From: CAYQVO01 sp964421085
GTDB lineage: Bacteria; Bdellovibrionota_C; UBA2361; CAYQVO01
Length of the DNA stretch: 64,000 bases
Direction: 5' to 3'
Assembly (NCBI GenBank): GCA_964421085.1
Contig: CAYQVO010000012.1
Location: forward strand, 1-64,000
Of the stretch, positions 41,600-50,081 are shown piece after piece. The translations under genes and the position numbers were made by a program. Under the pieces are notes generated by a model. That model was not told the origin of the DNA, searched no databases, and worked only from the letters and a program-made list of their open reading frames with translations. Every line of letters starts with the position of its first letter. The stretch's first letter is position 1.

Positions 41600-42946
41600 G
41601 TGAAATTCTCTGTTATCACTCCGTCGCTGAATCAGGGTGAATTCATCCGCAGTAATATCGAGTCAGTGCTCGCTCAGAATTACTCCGACTTCGAGCATAT
41701 AATAATCGACGGAGGTTCCACGGATTCAACCCTCAGTGTTCTGAAGCAGTATCCGCACCTGAGATGGGTGTCGGAGCCGGACAGGGGGCAGTCCAACGCT
41801 CTGAACAAGGCAGTCTCTCAGGCGGCGGGAGATATTGTTGTCTGGCTCAACTCCGACGACTGGTACGCGCCCGGAGTTTTTGAAAAAATCGCGCAGGCGC
41901 TGAAGGATCACCCCGTAGTGATGGGAGCCTGCGGCCGGGCGGATCGGTCGGGCAGAGTGTACGAGACAGTGGAGAATATCGAAAGGTCGCATTTCGATCT
42001 TCTGAAATACTGGGTGTTCAATGCCGTGCCTGATCAACCGGGAGTATTTTTCAGGCGTGATGTTCTCGACTCAGTCAGCAGGCCTGACGGACTGTGGTTT
42101 AATGAAGATTTGAATTTTGCAATGGATCTTGATCTCTGGCTTCGAATATCGGAGCAACACGCCTTTTCTAAACGCATTCCGGAGACTGTCGCTTTCTGCC
42201 GCATTTACGAAGAAGCCAAAACAGGAAAAGAGATGGCGGGCGCTTATGGCGAGATGTCGTCCCTGTTCAAAATTTATGGAGGGAAGGCTGCCCGCACGGC
42301 GAAACCCCTTTCCTTTATTTCTGAATCAGTCGCAGCGGCTCCGGACTTCTTCCAGGGAGTGAATTCACAGGTGGAAGACTCCGAAGGATCGGTCGTATGC
42401 TGCCTTGCGCCGGGCCTCGAAGTGACCGGCGATTTTGCAGCCCGTGCAGTGAAGCTTTTTGAAAATGACGCAGCAGGAATCGCCTTTACGGGACTTGGCG
42501 GAGAGGAACTCGAATCGCATCTTTTTCGCAGGGAAGGCGAGCGCCTGCGGCTTTCACCTGAAGGCCTTTTTACCGCTCCGATTATTCCTGAAGTGTTTCT
42601 CTGCAGAAAGGCAGCCTTTCTTGACGCGGGCGGATTCCGTCGTCGCGGACCTGAGTTTCCGCATATGCGCGATCTGCTCATGAGAATCGTGCATAAAGGA
42701 TGGCAGGTGCGCGTGGATCCCGGACTGGAAATTGTTCAGAAGGGTTGGAAGGCGAGGGGGGAATTTCCCGAAGCATCGCCTGATTACCCGCGATTTCTTG
42801 CGGAGATAATAGTGGGACTCGAAGATCAGGATTCCCGCGACCCCTTCTCCCGGGTCCGGAAAAAACACGGATTCTGCCTGCAGTTTCCGGAGGACTTCGT
42901 GAACGACTGCCGAAGGACGCTTACTTCTCTTCCCCGGGGTATTTGA
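41600..42946 (+). CDS. family 2 glycosyltransferase
   Basis: The 448-residue cytoplasmic protein has an N-terminal GT-A domain: FSVITPSLNQGEFIRSNIESVLAQ, HIIIDGGSTDSTL, EPDRGQSNALNKA and the metal-binding LNSDDWY, with AMDLDLWLRI near residue 180. The C-terminal 200 residues look like a second, shorter GT-like or binding region (FLCRKAAFLDAGGFRR, MRDLLMRIVHKGWQV) that lacks a DXD motif. It starts at GTG 41600 without a strong ribosome site. It lies 73 bases after the flagellar cluster, so flagellin glycosylation is possible but unproven. Confidence 0.9.
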   Translation: MKFSVITPSLNQGEFIRSNIESVLAQNYSDFEHIIIDGGSTDSTLSVLKQYPHLRWVSEPDRGQSNALNKAVSQAAGDIVVWLNSDDWYAPGVFEKIAQALKDHPVVMGACGRADRSGRVYETVENIERSHFDLLKYWVFNAVPDQPGVFFRRDVLDSVSRPDGLWFNEDLNFAMDLDLWLRISEQHAFSKRIPETVAFCRIYEEAKTGKEMAGAYGEMSSLFKIYGGKAARTAKPLSFISESVAAAPDFFQGVNSQVEDSEGSVVCCLAPGLEVTGDFAARAVKLFENDAAGIAFTGLGGEELESHLFRREGERLRLSPEGLFTAPIIPEVFLCRKAAFLDAGGFRRRGPEFPHMRDLLMRIVHKGWQVRVDPGLEIVQKGWKARGEFPEASPDYPRFLAEIIVGLEDQDSRDPFSRVRKKHGFCLQFPEDFVNDCRRTLTSLPRGI

Positions 42947-43069
42947 CCATTTCAAGTTTTCGATTGAGTAAATCAGCGCAAAGGTCTCATGCCCTCTCTG
43001 CTCTTTCATCTTTCCAATCATTAATCATGCATGAAAGATACCGGACATTATTATTGGTGAACGCTATGG

Positions 43070-44218
43070 TCATCTGTTTTCTTCCTGCAACCGTCTGGCT
43101 GTCACCGCTCCGTCCCTGCAGATGAGCGTATCCCGTATGATCTCGTCGTCCATATTGAGCGCAATCCGGCCGTCCTTCACCAGGTTCTCGATAAACGCGG
43201 CGATATTGCCGGAAAATGTCTGACTTGCATGAAACGGCACTGAGCCCGGGAGATTGAGCGGACCGGCGATATGAACGCCGTGCTGCTCGATTAATTCGCC
43301 GGGCCTTGTCAGTTCGCAGTTCCCGCCTCTTTCGGCCGCAACATCGACAATCACGGACCCAGGCATCATCTGCGAAACCATCTGATTCGTAATAAGAACG
43401 GGCGCCCGTTTCCCGGGAAGTGAAGCGGTAGTAATAACGACATCTACGGACGAGAGCGTCTCTGTCATCATGGCGCACTGCTTTTCGTAGAAAGCTTCGT
43501 CCATAGCCTTTGCATTTCCTCCAGGGCCTTCGGCTGTCTCAAGGTCGAGTTCAATGAACTTCGCCCCGAGACTCTGCACCTGTTCCTTAACGGCGGGCTG
43601 CACATCGTATGCGGTGACTGCAGCCCCGAGTCTTCGCGCAGTAGCTATTGCCTGAAGACCGGCAACTCCGCCTCCTATTACGAATAACCTCGCCGCGGCA
43701 AGAGTCCCCGCAGCGGTCGTCATCATGGGAAAGACACGGGGAAGGATCTCTGCGGCAAGGATTACTGATTTGTATCCGGCAATGCTCGCCTGGGATGAGA
43801 GGATGTCCATCTTCTGTGCCCGCGTGATCCGAGGGAGGAACTCCAGCGCAAAGGCGACTGCTCCAGACTCCGCAAGCTGCCGGATTTCGTCCGGCGCAGC
43901 CAGCGGCTCGAGCTGGCTGATATAGGCCTGCCCTCTGCGAAAACGGCTGATATCGAATCGCCCCAGTTTCGGGTTGGCGCCCAGTCCCCGGACCTGGACA
44001 ATGATATCCGATCCCTGAAATACTCCGTCCCGCTGTTCCGAGATTGCGGCGCCGCTTTCCTCATAGGCGCTGTCGAGATAACCGGCCTGAACACCCGCGC
44101 CCTTTTCAATAATGACATCTATATTAAGCCTCTTCAGAGCGGCTGCCCCGGCAGGCGTCAAGGCGACTCTTTTCTCTTCAGGCTGAACTTCCCTCGGAAC
44201 TCCCACAGTTATCGTCAT
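43070..44218 (-). CDS. pntAA: NAD(P) transhydrogenase subunit alpha, part 1
   Basis: This is the soluble NAD(H)-binding component (domain I) of proton-translocating transhydrogenase. The 382-residue product begins VGVPREVQPEEKRVALTPAG. It contains KMDILSSQASIAGYKSV, the dinucleotide-binding GGGVAGLQAIATARRLGA, SVDVVITTASLPGKRAPVLIT and MPGSVIVDVAAERGGN, which distinguish it from alanine dehydrogenase. The membrane subunits PntAB and PntB usually follow at once. Here the next 123 bases are empty and then a convergent gene ends, so no partners are present in this window. It is divergent from pyrE. Confidence 0.92.
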   Translation of the reverse strand: MTITVGVPREVQPEEKRVALTPAGAAALKRLNIDVIIEKGAGVQAGYLDSAYEESGAAISEQRDGVFQGSDIIVQVRGLGANPKLGRFDISRFRRGQAYISQLEPLAAPDEIRQLAESGAVAFALEFLPRITRAQKMDILSSQASIAGYKSVILAAEILPRVFPMMTTAAGTLAAARLFVIGGGVAGLQAIATARRLGAAVTAYDVQPAVKEQVQSLGAKFIELDLETAEGPGGNAKAMDEAFYEKQCAMMTETLSSVDVVITTASLPGKRAPVLITNQMVSQMMPGSVIVDVAAERGGNCELTRPGELIEQHGVHIAGPLNLPGSVPFHASQTFSGNIAAFIENLVKDGRIALNMDDEIIRDTLICRDGAVTARRLQEENR

Positions 44219-44311
44219 GCCATCTCCTCCAGACCAATCAATAAAACGGTTTCAATCCGGGCACAAATCCCGAATGTTGCTTTTGAGGCAGGCTCCGGAT
44301 AATAAGAGAGC

Positions 44312-45031
44312 ATGGCACACTTCAATCAGACCTCGTTCAATAATTTCGTCCTTGATAACAACATCATCGGGTTTTTCGCGGAACCCATCACCCTCAAATC
44401 AGGAAGGAAAAGCTCCTTCTACGTAAACTGGCGTGTCGGGGCGGAGGATGTCTTCCTTATCGATCAGCTCTCTGATTATGTCATTGCGTTTGTGAAGGAC
44501 ATGATCGAGGCGGGCAAAATCCCGCAATATCCGGAGACGTTCTTCGGCGTGCCTGAAGGGGCGACCAAGCTTGGTGTTCTTGTCCAGTACAAGTGGGCGA
44601 AGGCCGCCGCGAATTTCGGAAAAGGAAGCCATGTCCTTGCGATGGGCCGCGGCAAAATGCCCAAGGACCACGGAGCGAAGAGGGATCGGGAATTTGTCGG
44701 AATCCCGAGGGGCGCGACAGTCGTTCTTGAGGACGTCACCACCACCGGTATGTCTCTTCTCGAGACAATAGACAAGCTTATCGAGGCGGATGTCCCGGTG
44801 ATCGCGGCAATGGGACTTACCGATCGAATGGAGAGACGGGACGACGGCAGAAGCGTGCCGCAGGCCATCAGCGAAAAGATTGTGAACGGAATTTCCATTC
44901 CATATCTGTCGCTCAGCCAGGCGACCACGCTTCTTCCTGAAGCGGCTCTCCGGGCGAAGCCCGCGGCGGCGATTCTCGATTCGGTCCGGCAGGAGTTTGC
45001 CGACGTGGGCGTCGCTCCGCTGGATATCTGA
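44312..45031 (+). CDS. pyrE: orotate phosphoribosyltransferase
   Basis: PyrE converts orotate and PRPP to OMP in pyrimidine synthesis. The 239-residue product has LKSGRKSSFYVNWR near the N-terminus, FFGVPEGATKLGVL, and the PRPP-binding loop VVLEDVTTTGMSLLETI. The length is slightly above the usual 210-230. The ORF is complete, with ATG 44312, and ends 52 bases before trpS. Confidence 0.9.
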   Translation: MAHFNQTSFNNFVLDNNIIGFFAEPITLKSGRKSSFYVNWRVGAEDVFLIDQLSDYVIAFVKDMIEAGKIPQYPETFFGVPEGATKLGVLVQYKWAKAAANFGKGSHVLAMGRGKMPKDHGAKRDREFVGIPRGATVVLEDVTTTGMSLLETIDKLIEADVPVIAAMGLTDRMERRDDGRSVPQAISEKIVNGISIPYLSLSQATTLLPEAALRAKPAAAILDSVRQEFADVGVAPLDI

Positions 45032-45083
45032 CAGGTATTTTTGTCCGGCCTGGTTTTTGCGGCCGCGCGAGATGGGAATAACA

Positions 45084-46083
45084 ATGAAAAAACGATCGTT
45101 AAGCGGCATTCAGCCAACAGGCGAATTTCAGATTGGCAATTTCATCGGGGCAATCAGGCACTGGGTCGAAGCTCAGGAAATGGAAGGCTATGAGCATTTC
45201 TATTTCATCGTCGATCTTCATTCGCTTACGATTCTGCCGGACCCCGCGGCGCTGAGAGCGCAGACCCTCAAGAACATAGCGCTCCTGTTTGCATGCGGGC
45301 TCGACCCTCAAAAGTCGACTATATATCTGCAGAGCAGGCTCCCTTCGCACTCGGAAGCGTGCTGGCTTCTCAACTGCGTGACTCCAGTCGGATGGCTCGA
45401 GAAGATGACGCAGTTCAAAGAGAAAGCGGCGAAACAGGAGTCAGTCAGCACAGGACTTTTTGACTATCCGGTCCTTATGGCGGCCGACATTCTTCTTTAT
45501 GATGCGAATGAGGTTCCTGTCGGAGAAGATCAGAAACAGCATGTGGAGCTCGCCAGAAACATCGCCCAGAGGTTCAACAATCTTTATGGCGAAACGTTCG
45601 TCGTTCCGGAACCCGTGATCCACGCCGTCGGCGCGCGTGTCATGGGGCTCGACGATCCCACCGTGAAGATGTCGAAAAGCTACTCTCATNNNNNNNNNNC
45701 ATGCGGTAAATCTGCTCGACTCTCCGGAAGACATTATGAAAACCTTCAAATCCGCGAAGACTGATTCAGGAAACGAGATTCGCTTCAGCGACGATCCTGA
45801 AAGGGCGGGCGTGAACAACCTCCTTACGATTTACCAGGCAGTGACGGGAAAGAGCAAAAAAGAAGTCGAGAAGGATTTTGAAACAGCTCGCGGTTATGGA
45901 GACTTGAAAATTCGAACCGGCGAAGCTGTAATTGAAGCCCTGAAGCCGGTTCAGGAGCGCTACCATCAGATCGCGGCGGACAGGTCCGAGCTCGACCGCA
46001 TGCTTAAAATCGGAAACGAGAAAGCCGCGGAAATTTCTTCGAAGAAACTGGCCGTTATGCAGGAGAGAATGGGATTGCTGTAA
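45084..46083 (+). CDS. trpS: tryptophanyl-tRNA synthetase (split by an assembly gap)
   Basis: TrpRS charges tRNA-Trp. The start MKKRSLSGIQPTGEFQIGNFIGAI contains the HIGH-like motif (QIGN). Further on are DLHSLT, CVTPVGWLEKMTQFKEK, YPVLMAADILLYDA, VPVGEDQKQHVE and the KMSKS loop. Ten Ns at 45690-45699 directly follow KMSKSYSH. The remainder (HAVNLLDSPEDIMKTFKSAKTD ...) continues in another frame, so the real gap length should be a multiple of three, probably about nine bases. With that correction the protein is about 332 residues, the normal length. I regard the gene as intact. Confidence 0.95.
45690..45699. other. assembly gap (10 N) inside trpS
   Basis: Run of ten N right after the KMSKS motif. 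The frames on the two sides differ by one base, so ten is a placeholder. Nine bases (three residues) would restore the frame. Confidence 0.97.
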
Positions 46084-46383
46084 TTTCGCCCGGCACTCCG
46101 CCTTTCAAAGTCGGACATCAGGCGCCGGCTTCGCACCTCTCCATCGCAGCTTTCACGACTGCTCGATCCTGCTGACAGGACGAAGACTCTTGACCAGCTT
46201 CTGCGAGTCATGAGCGTCCTCGGCTGCGAGGTCGATCTTTCATCCGAATTCACCAGGGCGGTCCAGGAGAATTCAGCAGGCCGCCCGGCGCGAAGTTCGG
46301 AATACCCGCTTCGCAGCATGAGGGGCCGACTATTAAGGAGGACAACAGAAATTGCGCCCCGCCTGTCCGGCAGAATGCCTTGA
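46084..46383 (+). pseudogene. start-less helix-turn-helix (antitoxin-like) remnant
   Basis: The frame directly after the trpS stop stays open for 99 codons but has no start codon before the conserved part. It reads LRTSPSQLSRLLDPADRTKTLDQLLRVMSVLGCEVDL. This closely matches the XRE-type HTH of short antitoxins (TS.SQ..RLLDP....TL..L.RA...LG..V.I). The first helix and any toxin partner are missing, and the tail after SSEF is nondescript. I infer a decayed toxin-antitoxin or regulator gene. Confidence 0.55.
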
Positions 46384-46445
46384 GCGACCGAAAGCGCATA
46401 TAAGAGGCGGCGGGCGAAATATCAGATTGAAAATGTAGAACTGGA

Positions 46446-46489
46446 TCGAAAGCGAATAACGGGTTACGCTTTTCGAAAGTATTTTTTTA
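46446..46489 (+). terminator. terminator/attenuator-like hairpin in the ilvC leader
   Basis: TCGAAAGCG (46446-46454) pairs with CGCTTTTCGA (46467-46476) with a single bulged T; TAAC/GTTA in the loop can extend the fold. A run of seven T (46482-46488) follows. It lies only 15-60 bases before ATG 46504, so it would stop transcription into ilvC unless relieved. A second copy of CGAAAGCG lies upstream at 46389-46396. Confidence 0.5.
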
Positions 46490-46503
46490 TCAGGAGATTC
46501 GCA

Positions 46504-47586
46504 ATGGCGAAGATTGACTTTGGTGGAGTCACAGAAACAGTTATTACACGCAAAGAATTTTCAATGGCGAAAGCCAGACAGATCCTCAGGAACGAGACGA
46601 TTGCAATCATCGGCTACGGAGTGCAGGGACCTGCGCAGGCGCTTAACATGCGGGACAACGGCTTCAATGTGATAGTCGGTCAGGCGAAGAAGTTTACAAA
46701 CGACTGGAATCGCGCTCTTCGCGACGGATGGAAACCCGGCAGGACTCTTTTCGACATCGAAGAAGCCGCCAGGCGCGGGACCGTCATTGAGATGCTGGTT
46801 TCCGACGCGGCGCAGAAGGCCATCTGGCCGGGCATAAAGAAATGCCTGAATCCGGGCGATGCCCTTTATTTCTCGCACGGGTTTTCCATCACCTACAGAA
46901 AACTCACCGGCATTATTCCGCCGAAAAATGTCGATGTGATCATGGTGGCGCCGAAAGGTTCAGGCACAAGCGTACGCCGCAACTTCGTTGACGGAAGCGG
47001 CATCAACTGCAGCTTCGCCGTCCACCAAGACGCCACATGCATTGCTCTTGGAATCGCCATCGGCAGCGGCTTTCTCTTTCCGACTGATTTCGAAAAGGAA
47101 GTGTTCAGCGATCTCACCGGCGAACGCGGTGTGCTGATGGGAGCTCTCGCGGGAATCATGGAAGCGCAGTATGAAGTGCTTCGCGGGAAAGGACACAGTC
47201 CTTCAGAAGCTTTCAATGAAACAGTCGAAGAGCTTACTCAGAGCCTTATCCGTCTCGTTGATGAAAACGGAATGGACTGGATGTATTCAAACTGCTCGGC
47301 CACGGCTCAGCGCGGAGCTCTTGACTGGAAGCCGAAATTCAAGAAAGCGGTCATGCCTGTCTTCAGGGATCTCTATAAGAGAGTCGCATCAGGCGCCGAG
47401 GCAAAACGCGTAATCGAAGTCTGCGGGAGGCCTGATTATCAGAAGCGGCTTGGAAGAGAGCTTGCCGAAATGGGCAACAGCGAGTTCTGGATGGCTGGGA
47501 AGGCCACGAGATCGCTTCGGCCTAAAGAGAAGGCAAGAAAGATTACCGGCAGCACGAAGGGTGTTGCGGGAAGGAAGGCTAATTAA
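46504..47586 (+). CDS. ilvC: ketol-acid reductoisomerase, Bacteroidetes-like type
   Basis: IlvC catalyses the isomerisation and NAD(P)H reduction step of valine, leucine and isoleucine synthesis. The 360-residue product has IIGYGVQGPAQALNMRDNG (Rossmann motif), VMVAPKGSGTSVRR, GVLMGALAGIMEAQYEVL and FNETVEELTQSL, with the acidic metal ligands. The C-terminal NGMDWMYSNCSATAQRGALDW and the ending LRP follow the variant that I know from Bacteroidetes rather than the usual class I or II enzymes. AGGAGA lies upstream. A leader hairpin with a U-tract precedes the gene and a strong hairpin follows it. No other ilv/leu genes are adjacent. Confidence 0.96.
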   Translation: MAKIDFGGVTETVITRKEFSMAKARQILRNETIAIIGYGVQGPAQALNMRDNGFNVIVGQAKKFTNDWNRALRDGWKPGRTLFDIEEAARRGTVIEMLVSDAAQKAIWPGIKKCLNPGDALYFSHGFSITYRKLTGIIPPKNVDVIMVAPKGSGTSVRRNFVDGSGINCSFAVHQDATCIALGIAIGSGFLFPTDFEKEVFSDLTGERGVLMGALAGIMEAQYEVLRGKGHSPSEAFNETVEELTQSLIRLVDENGMDWMYSNCSATAQRGALDWKPKFKKAVMPVFRDLYKRVASGAEAKRVIEVCGRPDYQKRLGRELAEMGNSEFWMAGKATRSLRPKEKARKITGSTKGVAGRKAN

Positions 47587-47607
47587 GATGATTCCGGCCG
47601 CGATTAA

Positions 47608-47635
47608 GCAGCCCTCCGGTGAACTGGAGGGCTGC
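47608..47635 (+). terminator. strong hairpin after ilvC
   Basis: GCAGCCCTCC (47608-47617) and GGAGGGCTGC (47626-47635) form a perfect 10-bp stem with an 8-base loop, 22 bases after the ilvC stop. No U-tract follows directly (CGATAG), so it may be a Rho-assisted terminator or an mRNA-stabilising hairpin. Confidence 0.55.
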
Positions 47636-47950
47636 GATAGTCCTGGTCGATTCGTATGTGCCTGATGCCATTCGATATTTTTTTATCTCAGGGGCACGCC
47701 CAGCCGTTACAGCTCCGGACTCCCCAAAATTTGCCCTAACCTCAGAAATTTGTTAACTTCTGCCTCTACTTTTCGGGGATCTCTGCAAAGCGACAGGGGA
47801 ATTTCCAGGACAGGATTTCTGGATTCAGGGCACTTTTGAGAGCATCGCGCTTTAAAAAAATGTTCCTGGAAGGCTTGTTGCGCCCGTTTGCTGAGTACTT
47901 AAAGCTGGGTCAATAGTTTTGAGATCCGTTGTGGTGTAACAGAGCAAGAG
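47636..47950. other. intergenic stretch before secE
   Basis: No tRNA-Trp gene (often found before secE), no open frame with recognisable content and no convincing promoter were seen in these 315 bases. The promoter of the secE-nusG-ribosomal protein operon must lie here. Confidence 0.6.
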
Positions 47951-48169
47951 ATGAATTCAGGCAAGTCGGGAGAAAATACCTCGTTTTTGGAGGGCAGCCG
48001 GAACTTCGTTACTGAAAGCTTCGGTGAACTCAAGAAGATCACGCGGCCCACGCGCGAGGAGACAATGCGGGCTGTAATGGTGACTGTTCTAATCATGACT
48101 TTCATCTCTTTATGCCTTTTCCTCCTCGACCTTGTGTTCAGCAAGATCATTGGAGCATTGCTGGTTTAG
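47951..48169 (+). CDS. secE: preprotein translocase subunit SecE
   Basis: SecE clamps the SecY channel. The 72-residue single-helix form is typical of most bacteria outside the gamma group. It has the amphipathic FVTESFGELKKITRPTREETMRA (conserved ELKK..WP-like motif with R-P-T) followed by one transmembrane helix (about 43-65). It precedes nusG in the universal secE-nusG-rplK order. Confidence 0.95.
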   Translation: MNSGKSGENTSFLEGSRNFVTESFGELKKITRPTREETMRAVMVTVLIMTFISLCLFLLDLVFSKIIGALLV

Positions 48170-48219
48170 GAACGAAGGGGAATCACGAGGAAGAATCGAT
48201 CCACGACTAAGAGGCGATT

Positions 48220-48837
48220 ATGTCATCTGATGAAACTGTGACAAATGGAAATGAAAGCGTAGATGATGCCGGTGGCGGTGACTCCGCAGCTGATGAGAAA
48301 AAGGCCGATGAGAAGCAGTGGTACGTCGTGAACGCCTACTCCGGCTTCGAGATGAAGGCCAAGCAGGCGCTCGAGGAACGCATCCGTCTGAATAATATGC
48401 AGGACTGCTTCGGCGATGTCCGGGTCCCGCAGGAAACGGTTGTGGAGCTTGTGAAGGGGCAGAAGAAGACTTCAACCAGAAAGTTCTTCCCGGGCTACAT
48501 TCTCGTTCAGATGATTCTGAATCAGGACACATGGCACTTGGTGAAGGAAACCCCGAAAGTATCAGGTTTTGTGGGCGATGCTACAAATCCCAGTCCGCTG
48601 ACAGACGATGAAGTGGCGAGGATAATCGCTCAGGTTGAGGAAGGCGCGCTTGCACCGCGTTCAAAGGTGAGTTTCGAGCAGGGTGAAACGGTGAAGGTAA
48701 TCGACGGACCGTTTGCGGATTTCAGCGGCACTGTCGAAGAAGTGCGGCCCGACAAGCAGAAGGTCAAAGTACTCATCAGTATTTTCGGCCGCGCGACGCC
48801 GCTCGAACTCGATTTTGTGCAAGTGGAAAAGATGTAA
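48220..48837 (+). CDS. nusG: transcription termination/antitermination factor NusG
   Basis: NusG binds RNA polymerase and couples transcription to translation or Rho. The 205-residue product has an acidic N-terminal tail of about 28 residues and the NGN domain (QWYVVNAYSGFEMKAKQALEERI..., KFFPGYILVQM). The C-terminal KOW domain has FEQGETVKVIDGPFADFSGTVEEV and FGRATPLELDFVQVEK. The tail makes it slightly longer than E. coli NusG (181). Confidence 0.97.
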   Translation: MSSDETVTNGNESVDDAGGGDSAADEKKADEKQWYVVNAYSGFEMKAKQALEERIRLNNMQDCFGDVRVPQETVVELVKGQKKTSTRKFFPGYILVQMILNQDTWHLVKETPKVSGFVGDATNPSPLTDDEVARIIAQVEEGALAPRSKVSFEQGETVKVIDGPFADFSGTVEEVRPDKQKVKVLISIFGRATPLELDFVQVEKM

Positions 48838-48876
48838 TTTTTAAATGGAGGGCCGCGCTTGTCGCGGCCGTGGAAG

Positions 48877-49302
48877 ATGGCAAAAGAAGTTACAGCACTG
48901 GTTAAGCTTCAGCTCAAGGCAGGTCAGGCGAATCCGGCTCCGCCGGTAGGTCCTGTGCTCGGCCAGCACGGCGTAAATATCATGGAGTTCTGCAAGCAGT
49001 TCAACGCCCAGACACAGAAGAATATGGGCGAGGTGACGCCCGTGCTTTTGACGGTATACAAGGACCGCTCATTCAGCTTCGTAGTGAAGACGCCGCCGGT
49101 TTCATACCTTCTTCTGAAGTCGGCAGGTGTCGAGAAGGGGTCCGGAACCCCGAACAAAGACAAGGTCGCCAGGGTCAGGAAGGCTGACGTGAGAAAAATT
49201 GCGGAGCAGAAGATGGTCGACCTTAACGCCAACGATATCGAGGCGGCGATGAAAATAGTAGCGGGCACAGCCCGGAGCATGGGCATTGATGTTATAGACT
49301 GA
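48877..49302 (+). CDS. rplK: 50S ribosomal protein L11
   Basis: L11 forms the GTPase-associated stalk base. ATG 48877, preceded by GTGGAAG, is preferred over the TTG 48859 of the longer frame. It yields 141 residues, the standard length. The sequence KLQLKAGQANPAPPVGPVLGQHGVNIMEFCKQFN and the C-terminal KVARVRKADVRKIAEQKM ... AGTARSMGIDV are canonical. Confidence 0.98.
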   Translation: MAKEVTALVKLQLKAGQANPAPPVGPVLGQHGVNIMEFCKQFNAQTQKNMGEVTPVLLTVYKDRSFSFVVKTPPVSYLLLKSAGVEKGSGTPNKDKVARVRKADVRKIAEQKMVDLNANDIEAAMKIVAGTARSMGIDVID

Positions 49303-49329
49303 TCGGAAGTTTTAGATTGACAGGTCATT

Positions 49330-50028
49330 ATGGCGCATAAAGGAAAAAGATATCACGCAGCCAGGCAGAAAGTCGAAGCCGGCAGGTTGTACGGAGTGGA
49401 GGAGGCATGTGAAGTGCTTGCGGGCACTGCATCGGCAAAGTTCGATGAGACTGTTGAAGTTTCAGTGAGCCTCGGGGTTGATCCTCGAAAGGCCGAGCAG
49501 AACGTCCGTGGGAGCGTCTCCCTTCCTCACGGTCTCGGCAAGACAATCCGGGTGGCTGTTTTTGCGAAAGGCGAAAAGGCCGAAGAGGCGAAAAAGGCGG
49601 GAGCCGATGTTGTCGGCGCCGAAGATCTCGCCGAGCAGATAAAGAACGGCTTCATGGAGTTCGACAGCGTTGTGGCGACACCGGACCTTATGGCCCAGGT
49701 CGGGAAGGTAGGAAAGATACTCGGACCCCGTGGTCTTATGCCGTCGCCGAAAGTCGGCACAGTGACTTTCGATGTGCTGGACACGGTGAAATCGCTCAAA
49801 GCGGGCCGTGCTGAATTTCGCGTGGAAAAGGCCGGAATCGTGCATGCCCCGATCGGCAAGGCTTCGTTCGGCGCAGAGAAGATCCGGGAGAATTTCATGG
49901 CGTTCATGAGGGCAATAAACAAGGCGAAACCTTCGACAAGCAAGGGAGTTTATCTGGAGTCTGTCGCGTTAGCTCTTACTATGGGTCCCGGCATCAAGGT
50001 GGACGTCGGCTCGCTGCGTAACGTGTGA
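49330..50028 (+). CDS. rplA: 50S ribosomal protein L1
   Basis: L1 forms the mobile stalk near the E site and often represses its own operon. The 232-residue product carries KFDETVEVSVSLGVDPRKAEQNVRG, the L1 signature GKLGRVLGPRG-like segment (here VGKIGKILGPRGLMPSPKVGTV) and the C-terminal MGPGIKVD. Length is standard. It starts 27 bases after rplK. Confidence 0.98.
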   Translation: MAHKGKRYHAARQKVEAGRLYGVEEACEVLAGTASAKFDETVEVSVSLGVDPRKAEQNVRGSVSLPHGLGKTIRVAVFAKGEKAEEAKKAGADVVGAEDLAEQIKNGFMEFDSVVATPDLMAQVGKVGKILGPRGLMPSPKVGTVTFDVLDTVKSLKAGRAEFRVEKAGIVHAPIGKASFGAEKIRENFMAFMRAINKAKPSTSKGVYLESVALALTMGPGIKVDVGSLRNV

Positions 50029-50081
50029 CGGGTAATGTGGAAGATGTTGAAAGGCCGTGCGTGCGCGGCTGGAGGTGATAG

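Noticed and set aside
43070..44218. Alanine dehydrogenase as an alternative for pntAA
   Set aside because: The SSQASIAGYKSV, SVDVVITTASLPG and VAAERGGN segments are of the transhydrogenase type and not of the alanine dehydrogenase type.
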